64,000 nucleotides of DNA from Soehngenia sp. (GCA_024637045.1 JAGXFX010000007.1:1-64000), one strand, 5' to 3'; positions 40,713 through 50,328 are shown, counted from the stretch's first letter. Notes: generated by a model from the letters alone, not told the origin. Numbers and translations are program-made.

Positions 40713-41308
40713 TACAGGACCCCCTTAGTGCTCAATATATCATTCCCCACAATCCTAACAGACTCCTTCAACGATCTGCCCAGTCCCTTGAACACTGCTT
40801 CAATCTTGTGGTGGTCATTTTCCCCTCTCATCAGATCGATATGAAGTGTCAACCCGGCTGAAAATGCAAATGCCCTGAAAAATTCCTTGAAATCCTCAGT
40901 ATTCATCGTTCCCAATCTATCGCTGTTGAACCATAAATTCTCCACTAAAAATGGACGATTTGAAATATCAATTGCAACCAGGACCAGGCTTTCATCCATG
41001 GGTGTGATGGTTGATGAGAATCGCTGGATTCCCTTCTTATCTCGCAGAGCTTCCTTGAAGGTTTCTCCCAAGGCCAATCCAATATCCTCAACAGTGTGAT
41101 GGCTGTCAACATCGAGGTCTCCTTCACACAAAAGCTTTAAGTCAAATCCTGCATAGAAAAACATTGCCTTAAGCATGTGATCAAAAAATCCTATTCCCGT
41201 TTGAATGTTGATATCTCCAGAGCCCTCAATCCTCATTAAATCTATTTCGATCTTTGTCTCCAGTGTACTTCTACTTAAGCTTGCTTCTCTCATTTTGTAC
41301 CTCCTCAA
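40712..41308 (-). CDS. hisB: imidazoleglycerol-phosphate dehydratase
   Basis: GIGFFDHMLKAMFFYAGFDL, DSHHTVEDIGLALG, DHHKIEAVFKGLGRSLKE; true start may be the internal ATG near 41293. Confidence 0.97.
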   Translation of the reverse strand: MRRYKMREASLSRSTLETKIEIDLMRIEGSGDINIQTGIGFFDHMLKAMFFYAGFDLKLLCEGDLDVDSHHTVEDIGLALGETFKEALRDKKGIQRFSSTITPMDESLVLVAIDISNRPFLVENLWFNSDRLGTMNTEDFKEFFRAFAFSAGLTLHIDLMRGENDHHKIEAVFKGLGRSLKESVRIVGNDILSTKGVL

Positions 41309-42287
41309 TAGCTTTTAGTACCGCGTCATTTTCTAAGGGAGTTCCTATTGTCAATCTATAAAAGCCTTCCAGTTCACCACCAAAGCTTCTGATTAATATT
41401 CCCTTTTCAGCCAGAGAATTTCCCAAACCCATCTCTCCAGGGAAAAACAAAAAGTTCGCCTGAGAATCGAGTGGTTTGAATCCCATTTTCTCCAATTCAT
41501 TTTTCATCCTGCATCTTTCCGATTTTATCATTTCTATATTTTTCTTGGTGGTGCCTTCGCCCTCCAAAGCCTTTATTCCAACACTTTGGGTGAGAACATT
41601 CACATTATATGGTGATCTTACTCTGTTGATATAACCGATTATCTCCTCATGACCTATCATATATCCCAGTCTGATTCCAGCTAAAGCCATACCCTTGGAA
41701 AAGGTCCTCAGTACAACCAAATTCTTGAATTCTCCTGTATCATCTCCTGAAGGATAATCCGAAAACTCAATGTATGCCTCATCAAGCACCACCATGGCGT
41801 CAACAGAGCTTATTATTCTAAGGATATCCTCCTTTGGAATCAAGGACCCAGTTGGATTATTTGGATTACACAAAACTACCAGCTTTGCATTTTTCTCGTC
41901 TACAAATTCAATAAACCTGTCTACATCAATTCTTTCCATGCCATCCAGAGGATACTCCTCATATCGACCCTTGTGAATAATGGTAAAAATTCTGTACATG
42001 CTGAATGTTGGAGAAATACTCACAACGGTTTCGCCTGCTTCCAAGTATGCCTTCATCATCAATTCAATCAGTTCACTGGATCCATTTCCTAGAAGCAGCT
42101 CCTGTGCTCTTTTGTGGAGGTTTTTTGCCAATTTTTCCCTCAATTCATCGCTTCGATCCAGGGGATAACGGTTAAGGCCATCCATCCAATCTATTCCTTC
42201 ATTTGCATCCAGCTTAACCTTGTATTCCATTTCATTGACTCTATATGCCTTGAGATTTTTAATCTCCTCTCTTAAATACTTATACAT
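41271..42287 (-). CDS. hisC: histidinol-phosphate aminotransferase
   Basis: LLGNGSSELIELMMKA, LCNPNNPTGS, RTFSKGMALAGIRLGYMIG. Confidence 0.96.
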   Translation of the reverse strand: MYKYLREEIKNLKAYRVNEMEYKVKLDANEGIDWMDGLNRYPLDRSDELREKLAKNLHKRAQELLLGNGSSELIELMMKAYLEAGETVVSISPTFSMYRIFTIIHKGRYEEYPLDGMERIDVDRFIEFVDEKNAKLVVLCNPNNPTGSLIPKEDILRIISSVDAMVVLDEAYIEFSDYPSGDDTGEFKNLVVLRTFSKGMALAGIRLGYMIGHEEIIGYINRVRSPYNVNVLTQSVGIKALEGEGTTKKNIEMIKSERCRMKNELEKMGFKPLDSQANFLFFPGEMGLGNSLAEKGILIRSFGGELEGFYRLTIGTPLENDAVLKAIEEVQNERSKLK

Positions 42288-43572
42288 CTTGATCCTCCAT
42301 TCTCACCCTGATTGAATTTGCATGACCTGTCAAAGCTTCATCAGTTGCCAGGGTAATTATATCTCCTGCCGCTCCCTTCAAAGCCTCCTTGGAATAATAC
42401 AGCAAAGATGTCTTCTTGCAGAAATCATCAACGCCAAGGGCCGATGAGAATCTTGCTGTCCTTGATGTTGGAAGTGTATGATTCGGTCCAGCATAATAAT
42501 CTCCTACTGGCTCTGGTGTATATTCCCCAAGAAATATCGCACCTGCATTCCGGATTCTTTTGTAATCCTCAAAGGGATTATCAGTTAAGATCTCCAAGTG
42601 CTCCGGAGCAAGTCTGTTGGCTATGTCAAAGCTTTCCTCCATATTCCCGGTTATGATTATTGCTCCGTAATTTGTCAGGGAGCTTTCTGCTATCTTGCTC
42701 CGATCAAGCGTCTTAAGCTGTAGTGAAATCTCTTCCTGAATCCTATCCGCCAAATTCTCAGAATCTGTTACCACAATGCTTGCCGCTCTTTCATCATGTT
42801 CTGCTTGAGCTATAAGGTCTGCAGCGATAAATCTTGCATTGGCATTTTTATCTGCCAAAACAACAACTTCACTGGGTCCTGCAATCATATCAATTCCGAC
42901 GATTCCTGAAACCTTGCGTTTAGCCATGGCTACGTATATGTTTCCAGGTCCGACTATCTTATCAACCTTTGATATGGTTTCAGTCCCGTAACAAAGAGCT
43001 CCCACAGCCTGGGCGCCCCCAATCTTATAAATTTCAGAGACTCCAAGGAGATTTGCTGCCACTAAAACTGAATCCCTTATATTGCCTTCCTTGTCTGCCG
43101 GAGTTACTATTACTATTTCTTCTACTCCAGCCAAATTTGCCGGAATCACATTCATCATAACCGTTGAAGGATATGATGCAGTCCCACCTGGGATGTATAT
43201 GCCAACTCTTTCAATGGGGCTTATCAATTGACCAAGGATGATTTCTGGATTCTCTTGAATAGTGTATCCTTTTTTTATCTGCTTTTCGTGGAATTTTGTT
43301 ATGTTAACAATGGCATTCTCGATTGCTTTTTTAAGACCATCATCAATGTTCCTTTTAGCCCTCTTAATTTCCTCCTTAGTTACCTGGAGACTACTCAACC
43401 CGTGTCCATCATACATTTGCGTAAATTTAAGGACAGCTTCATCTCCACGAAGTCTTACTTCTTCCAATATATCATCCACCCTTTGGAGCACTTCCTTTGA
43501 ATCCATCTGGGTGCGGGTCAATATTTTCTCCAAACTTTCAATTTCACTCATCCCATTTATTTTCTTAATCAT
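42280..43572 (-). CDS. hisD: histidinol dehydrogenase
   Basis: GIYIPGGTASYPSTVMMNVIPA, IAGPSEVVVLADKNANARFIAADLIAQAEHD, APEHLEI, GPNHTLPTS. Confidence 0.98.
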   Translation of the reverse strand: MIKKINGMSEIESLEKILTRTQMDSKEVLQRVDDILEEVRLRGDEAVLKFTQMYDGHGLSSLQVTKEEIKRAKRNIDDGLKKAIENAIVNITKFHEKQIKKGYTIQENPEIILGQLISPIERVGIYIPGGTASYPSTVMMNVIPANLAGVEEIVIVTPADKEGNIRDSVLVAANLLGVSEIYKIGGAQAVGALCYGTETISKVDKIVGPGNIYVAMAKRKVSGIVGIDMIAGPSEVVVLADKNANARFIAADLIAQAEHDERAASIVVTDSENLADRIQEEISLQLKTLDRSKIAESSLTNYGAIIITGNMEESFDIANRLAPEHLEILTDNPFEDYKRIRNAGAIFLGEYTPEPVGDYYAGPNHTLPTSRTARFSSALGVDDFCKKTSLLYYSKEALKGAAGDIITLATDEALTGHANSIRVRMEDQDV

Positions 43573-44193
43573 CTACTCCCCTCCCAGAATCTTCTCAATT
43601 TTTTGTATAGTCTCATACTTGAATCTATAACTCACCTTGTTTACAATAAGGCGTGCGCTTATGGGGTCAAGCTCTTCCAAAATCTCCAGTCCATTATCCC
43701 TTAATGTGTTTCCCGTCTCAACTATATCAACTATAACATCACTTAATCCTATCAACGGAGCCAGCTCTACAGAGCCATTCAATTTAATGATTTCTATTCT
43801 CTGATCTCGATTTTCAAATACAGATTGAACATACTGAGGATACTTGGATGCGATCCTCAATACATCATTTTTTTTAACTGAATACAAATTCTTAAAGCCT
43901 GCTATGACAAATCTGCATCTTCCGTAGTTAAGGTCCATGATCTCATAAATATCCTTGTTCTCCTCCAGGATTACATCCTTGCCTACAATACCCAAGTCCA
44001 CCACGCCCTTTTCCACGTATGTTACTACATCCGCAGGTTTTACGAAAATATATGTGGTTTTTTCCTTGGAATCTTTGAAAACCAGTTTCCTTGAATCCTC
44101 TTCACGAACAATTTCCATGTCCGTATTCTTAAAAAGCTCCAGTCCCTTTTCACCCAATCTTCCCTTTGCTATAGCAATGGTAATATTATCCAT
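43573..44193 (-). CDS. hisG: ATP phosphoribosyltransferase, short form
   Basis: ITIAIAKGRLGEKGLELF, VDLGIVGKDVI, GLSDVIVDIVETGNTLRDNGL. Confidence 0.97.
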   Translation of the reverse strand: MDNITIAIAKGRLGEKGLELFKNTDMEIVREEDSRKLVFKDSKEKTTYIFVKPADVVTYVEKGVVDLGIVGKDVILEENKDIYEIMDLNYGRCRFVIAGFKNLYSVKKNDVLRIASKYPQYVQSVFENRDQRIEIIKLNGSVELAPLIGLSDVIVDIVETGNTLRDNGLEILEELDPISARLIVNKVSYRFKYETIQKIEKILGGE

Positions 44194-45143
44194 TATTTCT
44201 CCCCCTTGTTTCTGATTCGTGTTACCAGATCCATATCAATCATAAACCCTATTGCAGGAACCCGAACCCCAAACTCCTCAGTCAATCTGTCATAACGTCC
44301 ACCGCTTAAGATTTTATTGGGTATGCTCTGGCAATAACCCTTGAATACAATACCATCGTAATAATCCAGATCAGGCAACATTGACAGGTCAAATTTTATT
44401 CCCTTTGCCATTTGCTTATCTGTAAAAAATTCTCTGAGATTCTCCAGTTCATCCAGAGCTTCCTTCATTTCATGATTAATCTCATGTGAGTAGGCCATCT
44501 TGATTACCTCTTCCATATTCCCCTGCATATCGAGCACAAAATCCAATATGGTTCCTTCAATCTGCAGAGATTGAAGCTTCCGTCGAAGACTGTATCTATT
44601 CTTTTTGCTTATAAGCTCACGAATTTCACTCTCATCAGAAGCATTCATGGCTATTTCCCTGAAAAAACCATCCAGATATTTGCTTGATCCCAATTCCAGG
44701 ATAAATGGCTCTCCAAGAGTTCCCATTAGGGCTGTAGCCATTTCAACAATTTCCTTATCTGCATCTAAAATATCATCCCCCAAGGATTCAATTCCCATCT
44801 GGTAGTTTTCAAGAATCTTTCCCCCTGGTTTGTTAAGATATATTTTTGAATTGTAATATACCTTAAGAGGTGGCTCTCCATCCCATTTTGAGAATATCTC
44901 CCCCAGAACATTGGTTGTTATGTCAGGCCTTAAAATAAATATTCTGGAATTCCCGCTAAGAACCTTCACTGTTTTTGATGAGTCCTGTCTAAAATTTGAA
45001 CGGACGTACTCGTCGTATTTCTGAAATATCCTGGGCTCTATAAGGGAAAATCCCTTACTCTCAAAATATCCTTCGATTTCCCGTTCAATGCCTTTTTTCA
45101 ACTTAGTTACTGCCAGTTCCTCTGAAATAGTTGTAAATCTCAT
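44193..45143 (-). CDS. hisZ: ATP phosphoribosyltransferase regulatory subunit
   Basis: HisRS-like: FSLIEPRIFQKYDEYV, ILRPDITTNV, ILSGGRYDRLTEEFGVRVPAIGFMIDMD; next to short hisG. Confidence 0.94.
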   Translation of the reverse strand: MRFTTISEELAVTKLKKGIEREIEGYFESKGFSLIEPRIFQKYDEYVRSNFRQDSSKTVKVLSGNSRIFILRPDITTNVLGEIFSKWDGEPPLKVYYNSKIYLNKPGGKILENYQMGIESLGDDILDADKEIVEMATALMGTLGEPFILELGSSKYLDGFFREIAMNASDESEIRELISKKNRYSLRRKLQSLQIEGTILDFVLDMQGNMEEVIKMAYSHEINHEMKEALDELENLREFFTDKQMAKGIKFDLSMLPDLDYYDGIVFKGYCQSIPNKILSGGRYDRLTEEFGVRVPAIGFMIDMDLVTRIRNKGEK

Positions 45144-45176
45144 GACACCCTCCTCTTTTTTATCAAAAAACTAAAA

Positions 45177-45201
45177 AACCATATAGGCAGGCTATATGGT
45201 T
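45177..45201 (-). terminator. his leader terminator (attenuator)
   Basis: aaccatatag-gcagg-ctatatggtt, 10-bp perfect stem then TTTTTTAGTTTTTT on minus. Confidence 0.9.
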
Positions 45202-45288
45202 AAAATACAAATTCCATCATAGATCCTTGCCCGTGTTTTAGAACAGCTTAACAAGAGCATGCATCTATGAACTGTTATAAGCTCATAA

Positions 45289-45348
45289 TTACAAACTCTG
45301 TGGTCTATGATGATGTAGTTTTGCAATTGCAATTGTATTGATTTTCAT
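45289..45348 (-). CDS. his operon leader peptide MKINTIAIAKLHHHRPQSL
   Basis: GAGGGTGAAGAT-ATG start; CAT CAT CAT at 45315-45307; TAA at 45291-45289; upstream of terminator and hisZ. Confidence 0.82.
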   Translation of the reverse strand: MKINTIAIAKLHHHRPQSL

Positions 45349-45382
45349 ATCTTCACCCTCAAGTCAAATCTTACTGTGTTAA

Positions 45383-45411
45383 ATTATAACATTATCACGG
45401 TAGATTGACAA
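45383..45411 (-). promoter_or_regulatory. his operon promoter
   Basis: TTGTCA (45406-45411), 17-nt spacer, TATAAT (45383-45388). Confidence 0.8.
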
Positions 45412-45669
45412 GTGTTTCATTTAATTATTTATAGATAATACACTAATTTAAAATTATACCCCCATTTGCAAAACACCAAAATATCTCAAGCATTCTCTCT
45501 TTTAGTCGAATACCCTAAATATATTGCTAAATTTTTATCAATTTTGCACTAAGCCCTTGATTTATATTCAAGTTGGTCTATAATAGGATTTGTAGGTAGC
45601 AAATTAGGGGCGATATTTTTTTGAAGATTTATGTTAATTATTTAACTTATAGGAAAGGAGTGGATTTAT

Positions 45670-46821
45670 TTGAACAAAGGAATGAATTTTGATCTTAGCC
45701 CAAAACAGACGATGATGCAAAAACTATTCAGGGAATTTGCGGAAAAAGAGGTTGAGCCAATAGCAGCCGATATCGACGAGGAGGAACGATTCCCAGAAGA
45801 AACTGTTAAGAAAATGAGTGAAATCGGCATGATGGGGATACCATTTGAAAGCAAGTACGGTGGCTCTGATGGTGATAATCTATCATATATCCTTGCTGTG
45901 GAGGAGTTGTCAAAGGTTTGCGGTACAACTGGAGTTATCCTTTCAGCACATACCTCTTTGGCATGTAATCCCATATATACATATGGCACTGAAGAACAAA
46001 AACAAAAGTATCTTATCCCTCTTGCAAGTGGGGAGAGACTTGGAGCATTCGGGCTTACTGAACCCAATGCAGGATCGGATGCAGCGATGCAGCAGACAGT
46101 AGCTGTGAAAGAAGGAGATTTCTACAGAGTAAACGGAACAAAGATATTTATTACAAATGGTGGTTATGCACACACCTATGTAATTTTAGCAATGACTGAC
46201 AAATCGAAAAGAAATAAAGGTATTTCAGCTTTCATTATGGATACCGACATGGAAGGTTTTTCGATTGGAAAGACAGAGCATAAACTTGGAATCAAGGGAA
46301 GTTCCACAACAGAATTGATTTTTAAGGATGTAATGGTTCCAAAGGAAAATCTTCTTGGACCTGAGGGCAAGGGATTTATGATTGCAATGTCAACCCTTGA
46401 TGGTGGAAGAATTGGTATAGCTGCACAGGCTCTTGGAATCGCACAGGGATCACTTGACCAGGCAGTAAAGTATACTAAAGAAAGAAAACAGTTTGGAAAG
46501 ACAATCTCCGCATTCCAAAACACCCAATTTACAATAGCTGATCTTCAAACAAAAATTGATGCAGCAAGACTTCTTGTATACAGGGCTGCATATACAAAGG
46601 ATATGAACAGAAACTACAGCTCCGAGGCTGCAATGGCCAAGCTATTCGCATCAGAGGTTGCCATGGAAGTGACGACAAAATCAATCCAACTTCACGGTGG
46701 CTACGGATATACAAGAGATTACCCGGTGGAAAGAATGTTCAGAGATGCAAAGATTACTGAAATCTATGAGGGTACATCTGAAGTTCAAAAAATGGTTATT
46801 GCAAGCAAAATCTTAAGATAA
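45670..46821 (+). CDS. acyl-CoA dehydrogenase (butyryl-CoA dehydrogenase-like)
   Basis: FGLTEPNAGSDAAMQQT, ITNGGYAHTYVI, QLHGGYGYTRDYPVERMFRDAKITEIYEGTSEVQ; TTG start after AGGAAAGGAG. Confidence 0.95.
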   Translation: MNKGMNFDLSPKQTMMQKLFREFAEKEVEPIAADIDEEERFPEETVKKMSEIGMMGIPFESKYGGSDGDNLSYILAVEELSKVCGTTGVILSAHTSLACNPIYTYGTEEQKQKYLIPLASGERLGAFGLTEPNAGSDAAMQQTVAVKEGDFYRVNGTKIFITNGGYAHTYVILAMTDKSKRNKGISAFIMDTDMEGFSIGKTEHKLGIKGSSTTELIFKDVMVPKENLLGPEGKGFMIAMSTLDGGRIGIAAQALGIAQGSLDQAVKYTKERKQFGKTISAFQNTQFTIADLQTKIDAARLLVYRAAYTKDMNRNYSSEAAMAKLFASEVAMEVTTKSIQLHGGYGYTRDYPVERMFRDAKITEIYEGTSEVQKMVIASKILR

Positions 46822-46833
46822 TGGAGGTGTGTT

Positions 46834-47622
46834 ATGAATATACTGGTATTGTTAAAACAGGTTCCGGATACAACGGAAATGAAAATAGACAAGGAAAAGG
46901 GTACCCTTATTAGAGAAGGAGTTCCTACAATCACAAATCCCGATGACCTTGCGGGAATGGAAGTGGCACTTCAACTGAAGGACAAATACGGTGCTAATGT
47001 AACAGCAATTACAATGGGACCGCCACAGGCTGAAAATATGCTTAGAGAACTATATGCCATGGGTGCTGATGAAGCTGTTCTTATAAGTGACAGAAAGTTT
47101 TCTGGCGCAGATACGTGGGCAACATCAAATACGCTTGCTGCATATATCAAGACAGTGGACTATGACCTGATAATTGCAGGCAGACAAGCAATTGATGGGG
47201 ATACAGCTCAGGTTGGTCCACAGACTGCTGAAAAGCTTGGTCTACCACAGATATCCTATGTCGATGAGGTAATGGAGTTTTCCAAGGATAAAATCGTTGT
47301 CAAGAAAGCACTTGAAAACAACTACGAGGTTCTTGAATGCTCACTGCCTTGTGTAATAACTACATTAAGTACAATTGCAAAGCCAAGATATATGCATGTA
47401 AGAGGTATCTCCCATGCTTTTGAAAAAGACATACCTGTAAAGGGATTCGATGATTTAGAGATTGATCCAGCGATAATCGGACTTAAGGGTTCGCCTACAA
47501 AGGTTAAGAAGACCTTTACGAAAGAAGTTCACTCAAATTCAGATATATTGAATCTGGATGGAAAAGCTTCTGCAAGAAAGGTCGCTGAAATACTTATAGA
47601 TATGAACTTTATTGGAAAATAA
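46834..47622 (+). CDS. etfB: electron transfer flavoprotein beta subunit
   Basis: MNILVLLKQVPDTTEMKIDKE, IIAGRQAIDGDTAQVGPQTAEKLGLPQISYV. Confidence 0.96.
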   Translation: MNILVLLKQVPDTTEMKIDKEKGTLIREGVPTITNPDDLAGMEVALQLKDKYGANVTAITMGPPQAENMLRELYAMGADEAVLISDRKFSGADTWATSNTLAAYIKTVDYDLIIAGRQAIDGDTAQVGPQTAEKLGLPQISYVDEVMEFSKDKIVVKKALENNYEVLECSLPCVITTLSTIAKPRYMHVRGISHAFEKDIPVKGFDDLEIDPAIIGLKGSPTKVKKTFTKEVHSNSDILNLDGKASARKVAEILIDMNFIGK

Positions 47623-47635
47623 GGAGGGATTGAAT

Positions 47636-48661
47636 ATGAATATAGCTGAATACAAAGATATTTATGTCTTCTGTGAAGAGCGGGAAAACAAGATACACGA
47701 TTCATCCCTCGAACTTCTTGGAGAGGCAGTAAGACTTGTAAATGACAGACCTTCACTTAATTACAAAGTGGTTGGTGTAGTAATCGGAAATCATTCAGAT
47801 GAGCTGGCTGAAATTGCTGGACATTACGGCGCAGACAAGGTTATCTTTCTGCATAACGAAAAATTAAAACATTACAGCACAGAGATTTATACTGAACTTT
47901 TTATGGATATTATTAAGAATGACAAGCCGGATATCATCCTTATCCCTGCAACTGTACTGGGAAGGGATCTTGCTCCAAGGATTGCAGCAAGATGTGATAC
48001 AGGACTCACGGCTGATGCTACCAAGCTTGATTTTGATCCTGAAAACGAGGAATCTCCACTGCTTTATGTTACAAGACCTGCATTTGGAGGAAACCTTTTC
48101 GGAACCATAATCAATGAAACGAAAAGACCTCAAATGACAACAATCAGACCGGGCGTAATGGAGCCTGTACACAAGGATGCTACTAGAAAGTTTGAAATGG
48201 ACAAAAGAGAAGTAGATATCGATAACATAGAGGATAAAGTTAAGTTGATCGAAGTTCTAAAAAAGGACATTATGGCTGTTGATATTACAAAGGCTGATAT
48301 TATTCTTTCAGGAGGAAGGGGTGTCGGTGATAATTTCCACGTCCTTGAAGAATGTGCAAAGATGATCGGAGCAGAGGTTGGTGCTTCAAGAGGAGCTGTA
48401 GACAAGGGATTTATAGATAAGGACCATCAGGTTGGTCAGACAGGAAAAACCGTAAGACCAAAGGTTTATATTGCTTGTGGAATATCCGGGGCAGTTCAGC
48501 ATCTTGCAGGAATGGAGAAATCAGACTTCATCATCGCAATAAACAAGGATCCAGGTGCAGCAATTTTCAGTGTTGCAAATATCGGACTTGTGGGAGATGC
48601 GCTGGAAATACTTCCACTCCTTACAGAAGAAATTAGGCTCTATAGAGAAAGACCATACTAG
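47636..48661 (+). CDS. etfA: electron transfer flavoprotein alpha subunit
   Basis: RDLAPRIAARCDTGLTADATKL, ILSGGRGVGDNFHVL, VGASRGAVDKGFI, GISGAVQHLAGMEKSDFIIAINKDPGAAIF; start ATG at 47636 behind AAGGAGGG. Confidence 0.96.
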   Translation: MNIAEYKDIYVFCEERENKIHDSSLELLGEAVRLVNDRPSLNYKVVGVVIGNHSDELAEIAGHYGADKVIFLHNEKLKHYSTEIYTELFMDIIKNDKPDIILIPATVLGRDLAPRIAARCDTGLTADATKLDFDPENEESPLLYVTRPAFGGNLFGTIINETKRPQMTTIRPGVMEPVHKDATRKFEMDKREVDIDNIEDKVKLIEVLKKDIMAVDITKADIILSGGRGVGDNFHVLEECAKMIGAEVGASRGAVDKGFIDKDHQVGQTGKTVRPKVYIACGISGAVQHLAGMEKSDFIIAINKDPGAAIFSVANIGLVGDALEILPLLTEEIRLYRERPY

Positions 48662-48678
48662 ACTCAGAGATTTATTGA

Positions 48679-48700
48679 AAACGAGGTGAGAGCCTCGTTT
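48679..48700 (+). terminator. intrinsic terminator of the bcd-etfBA operon
   Basis: aaacgagg-tgagag-cctcgttt followed by T-run. Confidence 0.88.
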
Positions 48701-48820
48701 TTTTCTTGTCTATTGTGATTTCGATGGATTAGTCATTAGGGATAGAGCGATTGACTGAATTTATAGGTAACATTGAAATTGAAATACTTATTGAGGAATA
48801 AATAATACTAAATTTAGCTT

Positions 48821-48859
48821 AAAAGTGCCCAGGGGATCGTCCGTCCCCTGGGCACTTTT
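48821..48859 (-). terminator. strong hairpin/terminator at the DUF5714 stop
   Basis: aaaagtgcccagggga-tcgtccg-tcccctgggcactttt, 16-bp perfect stem overlapping the TAA. Confidence 0.75.
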
Positions 48860-49637
48860 ATTGACAATAATACTTACACTTTCCTTCTCTACATCCATGT
48901 GGATGTCTATCAACATGCTCGCATATTATCTTTTGTTCGTTTAATGGCAACTCCACATTAAGATGCTCCTTAACCAATTCAACCGCTTCCTTCAATGAGC
49001 TTCTTACAAAACTCTTGCAGCAGCAAGGTCCGGTTTCATCTGCAATGACATTGACTATTCTGCCTACAACCCTCATGGTTGTTGCAGTTTCATAATCTTT
49101 TGGACATGCAGCTCCAAGGAGGACACTAAAACCCGCACCGATTGCTGGCGCGATACCACAGACTCCTGTAAGTCCACAATACCCTCCAATTGCTTGTTTT
49201 CTGGTTCTTATCAAAGTTTCTTCAATCTGTTTATCCTGTACTTCTATAGTCCCCTCATTCTTTAATGCAGCCATTAAAGCTCCAGCAGCAATCCATGCAT
49301 TTTCACAACCAAGCATTGGGATTTCTTTTTTCAAGTTCATCAATCCTTCTGCTATATGTATCGGATCCTTCAATTCAGTTGAAAGTATTCGTCTCCTTAT
49401 TATCTCAAAGGCATCTGCCCCATGGCACTCATCGCAGATAAAATGACCATTTTCGCAGCTGATATTAGCATATTCATTGCTACCACAATGGTAACAGGTT
49501 AATTCCCTGCCTTCACTGAAGTAGTCTAGTTTATTCCCACAAACCTGACAATTTTCTGTGTTGCTCTTTTCCTGATGTATCACGACATCTTCAACAGGAT
49601 CTCAGCAACTACCAGCCTTATTAAATCTATCTGTCAT
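48858..49637 (-). CDS. DUF5714 protein, candidate selenoprotein (UGA at 49604-49602 read as Sec); Cys-rich
   Basis: AAAGGAGATATACA-ATG at 49637, then MTDRFNKAGSC-UGA-DPVEDVVIHQEKSNTENCQVCGNKLDYF... in one frame; annotated ORF 48858-49583 would need a GTG start with no SD. Confidence 0.6.
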
Positions 49638-49644
49638 TGTATAT

Positions 49645-49845
49645 CTCCTTTCCACATCTATAATAGATACTCCCAAAATACTCTGCATTTTCAATGGTAC
49701 AGTTGTCCCTTCAATATTTATCCTTGTTTTCAAATCCAATATTTTCATAACACCTAATTGCTGTTTTATTAAACTTTTTACTTCCAATGCTTCTTAGACA
49801 TGTTTCTACGATCTTTATAATATTTAACTGCATATAGGCTTTCAT
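49645..49845 (-). pseudogene. fused remnants of a deoxyribosyltransferase-like gene 5' end and a GNAT gene 3' end
   Basis: MKAY...VKYYKDRRN-like start (cf. 52406) joined to SKKFNKTAIRCYENIGFENKDKY*RDNCTIENAEYF (cf. SFNKRAIKCYENIGFEIKDKYCRETLTIKNAEFY at 50655-51146). Confidence 0.75.
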
Positions 49846-49846
49846 G

Positions 49847-50281
49847 CTACTCCAAGACCATTTTGATATGAGGAATACCATCCTCCATAAACTCTTCTGA
49901 AACTTTTTCAAATCCTACTTTTTCATAAAACTCTCTTGCATGAGACTGAGCCTCTATGACAATCTTGTCAGCATTCATTCTCTCCTTGGCAACCTTGATA
50001 CCCTCTAAAAGAATCCTCTTTCCTAGACCAATTCCCCTTTCTATGGTCAAGACACGTCCAATTGATACCTCTTCATGAGACACGCCTTTATCAACCACCC
50101 TTAAGTAGGCCTTTATTTCAGTATCATCCTTAAGATACACGTGATAAGAATGTTTATCTCTACCGTCGATCTCAGGATATATGCAATTCTGCTCCACAAT
50201 AAAAACTGCAAATCTCACTTGCAGTATTTCATAGAGTTCATCAACTGATAATTCTTCAAATCGTTTCACAATCAATTCCAT
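49847..50281 (-). CDS. GNAT acetyltransferase, ElaA-like (copy 1)
   Basis: FEELSVDELYEILQVRFAVFIVEQNCIYPEIDGRDKHSYHV...IGRVLTIERGIGLGKRIL; paralog at 52403-52840. Confidence 0.9.
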   Translation of the reverse strand: MELIVKRFEELSVDELYEILQVRFAVFIVEQNCIYPEIDGRDKHSYHVYLKDDTEIKAYLRVVDKGVSHEEVSIGRVLTIERGIGLGKRILLEGIKVAKERMNADKIVIEAQSHAREFYEKVGFEKVSEEFMEDGIPHIKMVLE

Positions 50282-50328
50282 GTTTTACCTCCACCACGTA
50301 TTGATATTAATCTTGTCTATTTGCAGTT

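Noticed and set aside
45177-45411. T-box riboswitch upstream of hisZ
   Set aside because: No recognisable T-box sequence (e.g. AGGGUGGNACCGCG) and the leader contains a His-codon ORF instead.
49575-49583. GTG at 49583 as the DUF5714 start
   Set aside because: No SD upstream, and it lies within a hairpin; the SD-backed ATG at 49637 in the same frame is a better initiation site if UGA is decoded. Not excluded, hence moderate confidence.
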